A stretch of 64,000 nucleotides of DNA from Miscanthus floridulus (lineage: Eukaryota; Streptophyta; Magnoliopsida; Poales; Poaceae), in NCBI RefSeq assembly GCF_019320115.1, contig NC_089582.1:119953856-120017855 (forward strand). The letters run 5' to 3'. Below are positions 34,001 through 45,416 of this stretch, in pieces. Numbering within the stretch: position 1 is the stretch's first letter; each line of letters starts with the position of its first letter. Both the position numbers and the translations under genes were made by a program. The notes beneath the pieces were generated by a model that was not told the DNA's origin, did not search any database, and worked only from the letters and a program-made list of their open reading frames with translations.

Positions 34001-34885
34001 CTGTGCTCTCGGGTGGCATGGAGATGACTTAGTATAGGAGGATCCGGTAGCAAGGTTGATATATGCAAGATTAAGTTCTACATATGTCGTCTGATAAGGA
34101 ATCCCCAGCTGGGACTTGAATCAATTCAAATTGCTGGTGCTCTACGGATATGGAGACTCATTTCATTACAGAAGTAATGCAGGACTGGTGAATTACTAAA
34201 ATTTGAGAAAAGGAATGGAATGAAAAGAATTGGAACATGGAATATGAACACTTAGTTTGATATAATGAACTAAGAAGACTTAGGGGTAAAACTTGAAAAT
34301 AGGATCAAGAATAGTAAGCTTTTGGCAAAGAACTTTTGAATCTTGCTACATCCTTACCTTGCCCCAACACCTGCATCTCTAAAGTTTTTCACCCCCTTTT
34401 TACGTCGGGTTAGTCTTGTTGAGTACTTTTGTACTCAGGGTTGTTAACCCTTGTTGCAGGTGACTCGCATGCGCAGGCTTGTTTTGGTCCCTACTTCATG
34501 TTAGTGTTTGAATTCGATGATGATGAGGAATGATGAATGGCCTTTGGACAAGGCACTAGTTTGTATGAAAAATAATGTTAATGTAATATTATCCCGCTAC
34601 TATGGTTGTATGACACTTATGGTTTTGTAAGTTTGAAACAACTGGTTTGTAATATTAAAACTTAAATCTTCCGCTTTCTAATCTCTGATATGTATATTGA
34701 AAACTATTGTAATATGTAATGTCTGTGATTGGGATCCTGTTTGGAAAAGATTCGTGGATGATTTGGGTTTCCCGAGGACACCCGATAGACCTGTTAAGTT
34801 ATTGGGAACTTGTGTACGCTATCAGAGGTTTGTTGAGACAACGATAGATGCACATGGGCCCGATTTCTTAGAAGGTTCTGCCACA
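31097..34885 (+). repeat. E3 3' LTR, full length
   Basis: Begins TGTAACACCTCTGG right after the polypurine tract and ends GGTTCTGCCACA. TATA box CTATAAAGC at about 31879-31888, so U3 is ~780 bp and R plus U5 about 3 kb. It contains the second copy of the 70-codon ORF at 33309-33521. The sequence 30927-31096 is 3' UTR with the polypurine tract. Confidence 0.93.
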
Positions 34886-35993
34886 GTCCCAGAGCTGTTC
34901 TTGTTTTTCACTAGGTTGTGAAATTGCCCTGAGTTCTTCTAGTGTTTCTTAGATCTTATAGTAGGGAGTATTCGCTGCTCATCCTTCTTCGACCTCTCAC
35001 TCTAATTTTCTTCTATTGTACTCGGCTAGGTCTGACTCATATTTGATCCTAGCTTCCTTGCGCTACTTAGCACGGTGTTGACGTCCTTGTTTCAATTTGG
35101 TCTTTCTTTCTCTGGCTTGCCTCTGACCCTCGGTCTCACCATTGTGCCCTTGGGTAAATGGTGATATGTTGGACTTAGATTCATCTGAAGACCTAACATC
35201 GGGCACTTCTAGGGGGACCAGTGGTGATCAAGGATGGCGAATCATGAGTACTTCTCTAGCGTGAGTTGTTCTGTCATTAGCGTTGGTTTCTGTATTGTCA
35301 GAGTGGTTGATAACTTTAGTAGAGGCTTCAAGGTCGTAGATCGAGTCTCCTTCTTGGTAGGGTAGAGCTATTGTCGTTGTTGTGTCAACTAAGTGGGTAC
35401 TGCTATCCCCTGGAATAGAACCTAGGCAGTGGATGATGCAGTCTTGAGATGTTACGGTTAGTACGAGACCTTTCTGAGCTCCTGTCGGTGGTATTCCAAG
35501 CACTGGATTAAGAGATCTTTCGAGCTATGCCCGATAAGACGTTGCCATGTTGTCAAGGCTGAATGGAAAAGGACCTGTCTTCTTTAGAGTACTCTAAGTG
35601 TACTCCAAGCTGTATTTTTGATAGGTTGATGTCGTGTTCTGAAGCCTTATTGGAAAAGAACTTGGTTTTCTGATAGAACTCAGATAAGACTCCATCTCGG
35701 AAGCAGAACCTGAGTTTGAATCGGATGCATGAAGCTACGAAATCTGAGTTGGATCAGACATCGCGAGCTGCATGAATCTTCTAGCAAGTTGATCTGTCAT
35801 TGTCGCCAAAATAGAAAAGTCCTGATGATGATCTAAATCTTTGAAGAGACGGCCTTGGAGCTTGCCATCGTTGCCTGCCTTGTAGATCCACGAACCGAAG
35901 ATGAAGGTTGATCCCTTCGAGAAGATCATGTTGTCAAGGTCCATCGAGCTCTCGAATGTAAAGTTGCCGAAAGCCCCTACCTGGCGCGCCAAC
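34886..35993 (-). pseudogene. E2 leader and gag N-terminal part
   Basis: Next to the 5' LTR on the minus strand is GTTGGCGCGCCAGGTAGGGG, the primer-site region. An 85-codon stretch (35735-35992) includes FTFESSMDLDNMIFSKGS and MTDQLARRFMQLAMSD. Farther in, a charged region near 35050-34900 (YESDLAEYNRRK) is typical of gag linkers. The reading is cut at 34885 by E3. Confidence 0.7.
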
Positions 35994-36386
35994 TATCGAT
36001 GTTTGACGACCAATAGCCTACCATGGGGGTACCCAGGGTAGTATGTTCGGGCTTCAGCATATGCAAAACTCAACGGTTAACGCAAGAGACAGTCAATTTA
36101 TCCTGGTTTGGACCCTCGATCATTGATCGAGTAATAGCCCTACGTACAGTCGGCGTTAGACTTTGTGTTGGATTGATTGTCCAGTGTTGTGTTGTAAAAG
36201 TCTCCCGTCCCTAGGATCCCTTCCCTCCTTTATATAGTCAGGAGGTTAGAATCCTAGTCAGTTTACAATGAGAGTTCCTAGTAGGATTACAGAATAATAC
36301 TACTACTAAGATTACAGGGGAAGAATCCTAGTTAGACTAGATCTTCTCCCTTCCTTACAGGGTATCCTGTGGGTCCTGCACCGACA
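35994..36386 (-). repeat. E2 5' LTR
   Basis: 393 bp, plus-strand ends TATCGATGTTTG and CACCGACA; the expected TG end has changed to TA. A minus-strand TATA box lies at 36229-36237. CCGAC at 36387-36391 is the target duplication. Confidence 0.93.
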
Positions 36387-36391
36387 CCGAC

Positions 36392-36832
36392 CAAGACTCA
36401 AACATGGGCTAGGATGCCTACAACACTAGTATGCCCAGGTACTGGCTGCTAATAGGCCCATCCATTTCCACCCCTCACTCTAAAGGTGCCCCGAAGTTGT
36501 TGTGAACCTGTCGGTGGGCCAACCTTCAAACTCCTAGGCCTGAATGGCCCATGGGAGCATTTTTAGCTCTGTATCCCTTCTTACCTATGGCGGTTCTCAG
36601 CCCATCGAATGGGGTGAACCATCATCTGAGGAGGCATGTGCACATTTCTCAAAGATGCGATGTGATGCAGCGCAGCGGGTGCACAAATCTAGGTGGACGG
36701 TTTGCCTCTCGCTCCACCCCGCATTATAAATAGCGCCCTCCCCCTTCACATTTCGGCACACTAAACCGCAACCTTGCCTTCTCTGCCTTTCTGCCATTGT
36801 CGTGGTACCGCTCCAACATCACCCACGCACGC
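36392..36832 (+). promoter_or_regulatory. Probable promoter of antisense gene G2 in E1
   Basis: E1 sequence resumes after E2. A TATA box (TATAAATAG) lies at about 36724-36732, followed by CGCCCTCCCCCTTCAC and a leader of about 100 bp to the ATG at 36833. No coding content otherwise. Confidence 0.6.
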
Positions 36833-38926
36833 ATGGAGGGACTCGTCAACCGCGGTCTTCTCCATGGAAGGACCAACACGGCGGAGTGGCTCATGCCCAG
36901 TTGTGAGGATGCGTCGGCACCGCCCGATGGCTACATCGTGTCCTTCATGCCCTTCCACGAGTGTGGACTTGCGATTCCTCCCAGTCCATTCTTTTAGGGT
37001 CTACTGCACCATTGCCAGATTGAGCTACAGCATCTAAACCCCAATAGGATCTAGCACATCATGGCCTTCATCATGCTGTGTGAGGGATACATGGGGATCG
37101 AACCACACTTTGAACTATGGATGTACTTCTTCTTCATCTCCCTGCTTAGGAAGAAGGACAGATGTAGGGAGATCCTAGTGCCGATGGGATCCACGGGCAT
37201 CCACTTTCGGGGGCAGTGGAAGACCGAGTACATGCCCTACCAGCTATCTAGATCCAACAAAGGGTGGCACATGCAGTGGTTCTACTTAAAGAATGACCCA
37301 GCCGCCCCCTTGCCGGTCTTCACCGGGCGCCTGATCGAAGAGGCGCCATCAACGTGGCTGTGGGGGCCACTCATCAAGGAAAAGAATAGGATGTGCGACC
37401 TCCTTGAGACCATCGCATCCCTGAGGAGCTGCGGTCTTCGTGGGGCTGATGTCATTATGGCATATCACACAAGGAGGGTGGCACCGCTGATGGCGTGCGC
37501 CCTCCCGCTATATGGGATGACGACTGGCGTGCAACTCGATGGGATAGCGCTTGCTTAGGGGCCGCTTCACGACAGCAAGGTCACACAGTGCATCAAGTAG
37601 GTGATGGACGAGTCTAATGCCATGTTCCTAATCCCAGGACATCCCATGATGTGGTAAGAGCCAGGTTTTATCAAGTTGCCAGCGGACTTGGGCTTTTGGG
37701 CCTCCGTCGCGCCACTGTCAGAGCATGTGGCCATGAGGGCGACAAACTATGCCGTAGATGAGTGGAGGAAGATGGATAAGGATGACAAGGAGGTGAGGTG
37801 GCAGGTGAAGTGGTGGGTGAGGCTGAACCGAGGAAAGCGGCGACATCGTTCGAAGGAGGAAGAGGAAGAAGAAGAAGAAGAAGAAGAAGAAGAAGAAGAA
37901 GAAGAAGAAGAAGAAGAAGAAGAAGAAGAAGGAGGAGATGGATCTAGGTCGCCCGTCCAATGGGACGAGCTAGGCAGTTGGGATAAGGATCCATCTCTAC
38001 CATAGGCAGGGCCTTTCTTATGGCATGCCCTAGGGAAGGAGGAGGAGGACACACCCCCCAGAGCTGGTGGAATCAAGCTGCCCCGCCCCATTCGGGCCTC
38101 CCGCGGTGCCCCCGGGGTCAGCGGGAACTGGTCGCTCCACTCCATCCGGACCCTCTAATCAGAGGGAGGGCTCAAAGCGGCAACATGGCGATGAGGAGGA
38201 CCCGAGGTCGGGTGGCCCGAACCCAAAACATCATCGTCCGATGGCGTCGAGGTGAGTCAAGAGTTTTTTCGTCCTTTTGTTCTAACAAATTTTTGTCGTA
38301 AACTGACTGCCATGTCCTGTGCAGCATCGAAGGACATGGGACTCTCCTGAGGCTTGTGCCAAAGAAGAGTCCTCTAGCAGACGTGCCAGGAGCCAGCTGG
38401 CGCTGCGCCGAAGGTGAGCGGGACTGGCGCTGGGGTGCCACGGTGTCGATCGGGGAGGCACAACCGATGGCTGCATCCACGGGAGAGAAGACGGACTAGG
38501 GCAGATCTGAGGTGCCCTTGGTGGGCATGGCATGGTCAGGTGTGGCCATGACGTCATAGGAGGAGGTGACGTAGCCGAGCCGTCATCCGTGCAGGTGGCC
38601 ATGCCTACGGCGGGGTAGAAGGAAAAGGGCGCACCCGAGGAATCCTTAGTGGATGTGGCGATGGGGTAGGCCTTTGCATTCACATCACCCACCCCCTCTA
38701 ATACTGAAGGGTTCGCCCCATAGGAGTAGTGCCGCAAGAGGGGTCGGCGCCTCTTAGGATCAGCATGTAGCCATCCCGATCTCTGGTCTGGGTGGTTTCC
38801 CTTGATGACGTAGTGGAGGAGAGGGAATGGGGGAGCATCCACATGGAGGTTAGGACCACGGTCCACGCCCTAACCACCGTGCTAAGCTCGCTACCCGACA
38901 TTGTCACCCCAGTTGGCCAGGTATGA
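36833..38926 (+). pseudogene. G2: antisense accessory gene of E1 (Transposase_28-like), cut by E5
   Basis: Start MEGLVNRGLLHGR at 36833. The Transposase_28-like core follows: ELQHLNPNRI, MLCEGYMGIEPHFELWMYFF, and WKTEYMPYQLSRSNKGWHMQWFYLKND. A long poly-Glu tract is encoded by a GAA microsatellite at 37857-37930. An intron with GT/AG ends fits 38252-38324. Stops in the first exon (for example near 36996 and 37556) show decay. Coding-like text continues to about 38920, where the LTR of E5 begins. A second copy of its last ~450 bp lies at 41048-41502. Function unknown. Confidence 0.7.
37857..37930 (+). repeat. (GAA)n microsatellite, ~22 units, in G2
   Basis: Nearly pure GAA run of about 70 bp, reading as poly-Glu in the G2 frame. 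Such tracts mutate fast and may differ between copies. Confidence 0.95.
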
Positions 38927-40084
38927 TGTCAGGTTCATAAACTCGAGGTCCCTCATGGGCTGGCTTCCTAGCAAAAGCTCGGCCCAGCAAACGACGCGTA
39001 GACTCCTAAGCTGGCCCAAAATACCTAAACGATAGGCCAGAAGGGCAATCCAATCTCTGACTGAAAGGCCTGGCCGAGGAGGAACGATGCCTGCTTTCTG
39101 ACTCTGGCCGCCTCTCCGACCGGAATGCCTCTCTAACTAGAAGGCCTAGCCAAACACAACTTCCGACTTTGACCCATGTCTCCAACTGGGGTTGCGCCAA
39201 ACCACAGCTTATAGCTCTTCTCCGACTGGCACAGTCAGAGCCGACCGGGACCAACCGACTAGGGACGCCTGCTCGGTGAGGACTAGGAGATGGATAGAGA
39301 AAGTAAGGTAGGGCACTCAAGTCAAACCATAATACCGAGGACCATACCCTATACACCTGCAAGATAGTACCATCAGGGCATGTTAGAAGTGTATCCTACA
39401 AACCTTCCTAGCATGTTAGAACCCAAGCAGTGTTGTGGGCGGCGACATTTGCCCTACAGTGTTGTGGGCGCCATCAACACCCATACTAGACAAACATGGT
39501 AAGGCTCCCCCACATGCCTCTAGACATCAACAGTGTTGTGGGCGCCGTCATCTACCATACATGGTGAATACGGTAAAACCTCCCACATGCGTCTGACAAC
39601 AATAGTGTTATGGGTGCCTACCATCATCTTGTACCCGACGGCGCGGGCAACAATACTTAGCAGCATGCATACTCTCTCTCTTGCTTGTAAGGCCGTCCCC
39701 TTCATCTATAAAATAGGATGCGTTCTCTCCCAATAGATAGATCCCTCAGTTCACTCACACACCATAACAGAACCACTAGGTTCAAACCTCGAGCACACAC
39801 TCGAACACTCAGCACATAGCGGAGCTCCTGTCACTCTTGGCCCTTCAGACTAGAGTTCGACCGGGCCTCTTGCACCCCCCATCTTTCTCCCTTTCATTTG
39901 TAACCCCACAACAAACTTTGAGCACCTAGGCTCAGGAATAAAGTCATCGACCGACCTAAACTAGACATAGAGCATGTTATCTGAACCAGTATAAACCCTA
40001 TGTCATTGAGTGCTAGGCCACATCCGATCACAACGTACAACAAAACTACAAATATTTATGTCTTGGTCACTTTCTGCACCGATA
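38927..40084 (+). repeat. E5 LTR, copy A
   Basis: Begins TGTCAGGTTCATAAAC and ends CTGCACCGATA; the expected CA end has changed to TA. TATA box CTATAAAATA at 39706-39715. Directly after it is GTTGGCGCCGTCCGTGGGG, the primer-site region, which sets the plus orientation. Copy B lacks about 120 bp around 39.52-39.66 kb. Confidence 0.82.
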
Positions 40085-41047
40085 GTTGGCGCCGTCCGTG
40101 GGGAAGACGATGTACGTTCACACTTTTTGGTCATCAATGGCCCATTTTTCTGCCACCTTCACCATGGCGGGCTCAAGCAATACGACTCGCTTCAGCTCGC
40201 TAGAGTTTCCCGCACTCCCACCTATTGGGATGTGGGTTCCACCCATCTTTAAGCCGTCCTAGGCCTTTCTCTTTGGAAGCCTGGACTTCATCAGCGACTG
40301 GCTCATCATACTACACCTCCATGAGGAGGCACCCCATCCTGGTGCCCGTTGGAGGGGCGCCCTCCGTTGGCTTCAGGACACCCAACAACTTCAACGATGA
40401 GGTGCCTGTGCTTCATTTTGAGCAAACACTATGCTCAAACCCTGCTGTGAGTGATGTACATATTGTTATTTACTCGCTATTTACTATCTTCCGCCGATTA
40501 TTTAGAGGGACCGCATTGTCCACACCGCAACCACTATACGACTGGTTCCCCTATTGCCCCACGTCCCCCCCTAGATGCGTACGCCTAGGGGCTCCAAAAA
40601 ATGCTGACGCTGCCTCCACTCACATCCAAATTCATGGGGATGGTGAGCTATGCTCCCACCTATTTCTACGAACTCATAGATGACGAGGTTGAGAGCGATG
40701 GCTCCAACATCGGTGACATGGCACCTAGCCACTGTCCATCCTAGGAGTGTGCTATGGCAGACGCTCTAGGACAGCCGCCGGTGGTAGCAGAGTCCTTACA
40801 GACTCACACCCCTCTGGACCCTCATGCGAGGCCCTCGCACTCGCACAAAAGCACAGCGAGGAGCTACAACAACAGTGGCCGAACCAACTTCCACCTGCGC
40901 CGGCCTGCTCAGCGCACCACACTGCGCCCCGTACGAGGAACCCGGTGAGTGGCGCCCGAGGTTGCGCCCGCTAGGTCCAACGTAACATCATGGACGGGGG
41001 AATGATCCCCCATAGTTCACTCAGGCTGGCTAGAACATCGCCACCAC
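40085..41047 (+). pseudogene. E5 leader and start of gag, duplicate copy
   Basis: Matches 42540-43497. Gag N-terminal text is visible in shifting frames, for example SKFMGMASYAPTYFYEL in the second copy. It breaks at about 41047, where sequence from G2 is joined, so no gag domain is present here. Confidence 0.7.
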
Positions 41048-41502
41048 AGCATCCATGGGAGAGCAGACGGAGGAGGACGCATCCGAGGTGCCCTTGGTGG
41101 GCATGGCATGGTTAGGTGTGGCCACAATGTCATAGGAGGAGGTGGCGTAGCTGAGCCATCATCCGTGCAGGTGGCCATGCCTATGGTGGGGTAGAAGGAA
41201 GAGGGCGCACCCGAGGCGTCCTTAGTGGATGTGGCGATGGGGTAGGCCTTCGTATTCACATCACCCAGCCCCTCTAATACCAAAGGATCCACCCCATAGG
41301 AGTAGTGCCACAAGAGGGGTCGGCGCCTCTTAGGATCAGCGCATAGCCATCTTGGTCTCTGGTCCGGGTGGTTGCCCTTGATGACGTAGCAGAGGAGAGG
41401 GAATGGGGGAGCATCCACACGGAGGTTGTGACCACGGTCCATGCCCTAACCACCATGCTGAGCTCACTGCCTGACATTGCCACCCCAGTTGGCCAGGTAT
41501 GA
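41048..41502 (+). pseudogene. Duplicate of the 3' part of G2
   Basis: Same as 38475-38926 with about one change per ten bases. It ends in the same GGCCAGGTATGA before the LTR as in the first copy, which shows that flank and LTR were duplicated together as DNA. Confidence 0.8.
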
Positions 41503-42539
41503 TGTCGGGTTCATAAACCCGAGGTCCCTCATGGGCTGGCTTCCTAGCAAAAGCTTAACCCAGCAGATGACGTTGCGAACGACACGCAGACTCCTTAGAC
41601 AGCCCAAAATCCCTAAACGATAGGCCAGAAGGGCAATCCAATCTCCGACCAAAAGGCCTGGTCGAGGAGGAACGGCATCCGCTTTTTGACTCTGGCCGCC
41701 TCTCCGACTAGAAGGCCTAGCCAAACACCACTTCCGACTTCGACCCACGTCTCCAACCGGGGTTGCGCCAAACCCCTGCTTATAGCTCTTCTCCGACTAG
41801 CACAGTCAGAGCCGACCAGGACCAACCGACCAGGGACGCCCATTCGGTGAGGACTAGGAGACGGATAGAGAAAGTAAGGTAGAGCACTCAAGTCAAACCA
41901 CAATACCGAGGATCGTACCCTATACACCTACAGGATAGTACCAACATGGCATGTTAGAAGTGTATCCTGCAAACCTTCCTGGCATGTCAGAACCCAAGCA
42001 GTGTTGTGGGCGGCGACATTTGCCCTACAGTGTTGTGGGCACCATCAACACCCATACGAGACAAACACGGTAAGGCTCCCCCACATGCCTCTAGACATCA
42101 ACGTACTATCTCTCTCGCTTGTAAGGCTGTCCCCTTCATCTATAAGGCTATCCCCTTCATCTATAAAATAGGATGCGTTCTCTCCCAATAGATAGATCCC
42201 TCAGTTCACTCACACACCACAACAGAACCACTAGGTTCAAACCTTGGGCCCACACTCAAACACTCAGCTCATAGCGAAGCTCTTGTCACTCTTGGCCCTT
42301 CAGACTAGAGTCCGACCGGGCCTCTTGCACCCCCCATCTTTCTCCCTTTCGTTTGTAACCCCATAATAAACTTTGAGCACCTAGGCTCAGGAATAAAGTC
42401 ACCGACCGACCCAAACTAGACGTAGAGCACGTTGTCTGAACCAGTATAAATCCTATGTCATTGAGTGCTAGGCCACTTCTGATCACAACGTACAACAAAA
42501 CTATAAATATTTATGTCTTGGTCACTTTCTGCACCGATA
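41503..42539 (+). repeat. E5 LTR, copy B
   Basis: Begins TGTCGGGTTCATAAAC, ends CTGCACCGATA. It carries a short internal duplication around the TATA box (CCCCTTCATCTATAA twice). It leads into the longer E5 interior with gag, so it acts as the element's 5' LTR. Confidence 0.82.
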
Positions 42540-44945
42540 GTTGGCACCGTCTGTGGGGAAGACAATGTACATTCACACTTTTTGGTCATCAATGGCCCAT
42601 TTTTCCACCACCTTCACCATGGCGGGCTCAAGCAATATGACTCACTTCAGCTCGCTGGAGTTTCCCGCACTCTCACCTGTTGGGATATGGGTTCCACCCA
42701 TTTCTGAGCCATCCTAGGCCTTCCTCTTCGAAAGCCTAGACTTCATCATCGATCGGCTCATCGTACTACACCTCCATGAGTAGGCACCTCATCCCAGTGC
42801 CCATTGGAGGGGCGCCCTCCGTCGGCTTCGGGACACCCAATGACTTCAATGATGAGGTGTCTACGCTTAGTTCTATGTAAACGCTCTGCTAAAACCCTGC
42901 TGTGAGTGATGTACATACTGTTATTTACTTGCTATTTACTATATTCCACCGATTATCCAGAGGGACCGCATTGTCCACACCATAACCACTATATGACCGG
43001 TTCCCTTATGGCCCCATGTCCCCCGTGGACGCGTACGCCCGGGGGCTCCAAAAAATGCTGACACCGCCTCCACTCACATCCAAATTCATGGGGATGGCGA
43101 GCTATGCTCCCACCTATTTCTACGAACTCGTAGATGACGAGGTTGAGAGCGATGGCTCCAACATCGGTGATGTGGCACCTAGCCACTGTCCATCCTAGGA
43201 GTGTGCTATGGTAGATGCTCTAGGATAGCCGCTAGTGGTAGCGGAGTCCTTGCAGACTCACAACCCTCTGGACCCTCATGCGGGGGCCCTCGCGCTCGCA
43301 CAAAAGCACGGCGAGGAGCTACAACAATGGCGGCCGAACCAACTACCACCTATGCCGGCCTGCTCAGCACACCACACTACGCCCCGTACGAGGAACCCAG
43401 TGAGTGGCGCCCGGGGTCGCGCCCGCTAGGTCCAATGTAACATCGTGGCTGGGGGGAATGATCCCCCATAGTTCGCTCGGGCTGGCCAAAACATCGCCAC
43501 CGCGGCAATGCTTCTGCGTGGCCTTCCTGAGCTGAATGACCCCCAGGAATAGGCGATCAATTGAAACCTTAGGGCACTGGTGGAAACCGCCACCATTGAA
43601 CATGCGGAAAGCTCCACATTGCGACACCAACTCATGGCCCCTCTCCCCACCAGGGGAGTGGGGACACACCAGATGAATCACTCCACCTGCTCACTGCTAC
43701 AGTCGCCGAGCGTGGCATAGGAGGCCACATCTATGCCTCAACCTAACCTGGCGCGCACTCTGCACTGACCTCCTATACGCGAGCGGCTCGGGCCGAACCA
43801 AGACGCTCACAACATCATCAGCAACCGGCATTGGTCCCAACATGATGATGACATCCATCGAATGGTAGTGAGGGCAGGCAACATAGACACCGGCTGGACC
43901 ATCGTAGGGAGTGGTGAAACACATCCCAGGCATGGTCACTGGCCAGACGACCAGAGTCCCTGCCTGGATGGCTCAGGACCACGAGCCTTTGGCCGACACA
44001 TCCAGAGAGCGCTGTTCCCACAGCTCTTCCGACCACCTACCAACATCACCAAGTATACTGAGGAGACGAACCCTGGTATATGGCTTGAAGACTTCTAGCT
44101 CGCCTGCCGAGCCGGTGGAGTGGATGATGGCCACTTCATCATTCAGTACCTCCCTATATATGTCGGGGAACATGTTCGAGCTTGGCTTGAATTCCTCCCA
44201 CGCGACAGCATCCGCAACTAGGCGGACCTCAAGAGGGTCTTCGTCGGGAACTTCCAGGGGACGTATGTCCACCCTGGGAAATCCTGGGACCTTAAGAGCT
44301 GCCAGCCTGAGCCCAACGAGACCCTTTGGGATTACATTCGCATGTGTCTCCAAAAGATGCAACTCCCTCCCTGATGTCATTGACGCGGACGTCATCAGCG
44401 CATTCCTCTCTAGGATAACCCGCGAGTCCCTAATCCACAAGATTAGCTACCTAAAGCCCCGTACCACCCGCGACCTACTTGACGTCGCCACGAACCATGC
44501 CTCCAGCGAGGAGGCGGTTGGAGCAGTCTTCAATAGAGGCCAGGACAAAGGCAAGGCCAAGCACGAGGACTAGGATGAGGGCCCCACCATGCAGAGGGGC
44601 AAAAAGAATGAGAAAGATCATCGCCGACCGACCAACTTTGCGTTGGTCGCCATGGCTAATCACATGGGCAAGCAGCCCCAGTAGGACCTCCTAGAGCACT
44701 TCAACGAGCTCATGGAGAGCCTGTGCACCAACCATGTCTACCCCATCAAACACCTCTACATGGACTATGAGCTCCTCAAGTGCTTTCTGCGATAGGCTAG
44801 CGGGCCGAAGGAAGGAAAAGGCAAGGAGCCAGTAGCCAAGAAAGAGGGCATAGCGGGCAAGGATCCGGATGACTAAAAGTCCCTATAGGGTGACCAGGGT
44901 GATCCGACTGGGCGCCATTGACTGAAGGACGACAATGGTGACTTT
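42540..44945 (+). pseudogene. E5 gag, fused to the last codons of pol
   Basis: Plus strand. N-terminal gag text: SKFMGMASYAPTYFYELVDD near 43080. Core: GPRAFGRHIQRALFPQLFRP, WLEDF, then after a stop at 44096 VRAWLEFLPRDSIRN, FVGNFQGTYVHPGKSWDL, and with a frame change near 44370 FLSRITRESLIHKISYLK. At about 44920 gag text stops and a pol-end-like NTWNGKQLRCFFP follows, with stop. Everything between (protease, RT, RNase H, integrase) is missing, so this is a deletion derivative. Confidence 0.75.
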
Positions 44946-45416
44946 CTCACCAACACTTGGAATGGCAAACAACTACGTTGTTTCTTCCCCTAAAATTCAG
45001 TCTTACCATTTTTACTTAACGTTTGCTCCTATAAAGTGCCCCGACCCGAACACTTTCGGCTCGGGTCGCTCAGGGGCTCCACGGTGGTGCAATGCCACCT
45101 CTCTTTTTGCTATCATATGATAAATACATTTTCCCTAAACGAAAGGGTAGTCCGTTCCTTTAATTACCTTATGTAACATTGCTTTAAATATTTTGATCGA
45201 TCGCACCCTGCCTCTACCTATGGTTACGAGCAGCTAAGCCTCGCTGGCCATGCCCGGGCTCTTAAGGTTGTAGCCTATGGTATGAACGGGCAGGTGCATA
45301 AAAGAAAAGAATAAAAAATAAAGTAGTTGCATCACAAAAACACTTTACACAGGGGGCTCCCCCATGACATTATCTTTTACATCTGCTAAAGTATTTCTAC
45401 TCTAAAACTTCTACTG
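44946..45416 (+). other. E5 region after the pol remnant
   Basis: No gene. The text CCGACCCGAACACTTTCGGCTCGGGTCG (~45040) could fold. It separates the pol end from the 3' end of the antisense gene G3. Confidence 0.55.

Larger units (their letters stand above)
21781..34885 (+). mobile_element. E3: Tekay-like chromovirus (Ty3/Gypsy) inserted in E2 gag
   Basis: Right LTR 31097-34885 (3789 bp), left LTR 21781-25340, lacking its first ~224 bp. Directly after the left LTR is TGGTATCAGAGC (25343-25354), complementary to the initiator Met tRNA. A polypurine tract AAGGGGGAAGGG lies at 31084-31095. Interior: an accessory ORF, gag, protease, RT, RNase H, integrase and chromodomain, all on the plus strand. 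Very long LTRs, this primer and the chromodomain fit the Tekay lineage. No target duplication is visible, because the left edge is truncated. Confidence 0.93.
9631..36386 (-). mobile_element. E2: Tat-like Ty3/Gypsy retrotransposon, 26.8 kb including nested E3
   Basis: LTRs of 392 and 393 bp (9631-10022 and 35994-36386) flank it and CCGAC is duplicated exactly (9626-9630 and 36387-36391). Order on the minus strand: 5' LTR, GTTGGCGCGCCAGG primer-site region, gag, protease, RT, RNase H, a second RNase H, integrase, repeat arrays, an antisense gene and the 3' LTR. Subtracting E3 leaves about 13.7 kb. The second RNase H and the antisense gene fit the Tat lineage. The gag-pol frame from 21.8 to 16.9 kb has stops but no frameshift that I can see. 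Confidence 0.93.
38475..41047 (+). repeat. Tandem duplication, copy 1 (G2 end, E5 LTR A, leader)
   Basis: This ~2.57-kb block aligns with 41048-43497 in the same orientation. It holds the end of G2, LTR A and about 960 bp of E5 leader. At about 41047 the leader jumps to G2 sequence within GCATCC. The two copies are diverged and have small indels. Confidence 0.85.

Noticed and set aside
37718..38145. Poly-Phe and poly-Ser ORFs on the minus strand
   Set aside because: Reverse reading of the GAA microsatellite.
40085..41502. A complete short element between LTRs A and B
   Set aside because: The G2 flank repeats before both LTRs, which shows DNA duplication rather than an LTR-bounded insertion.
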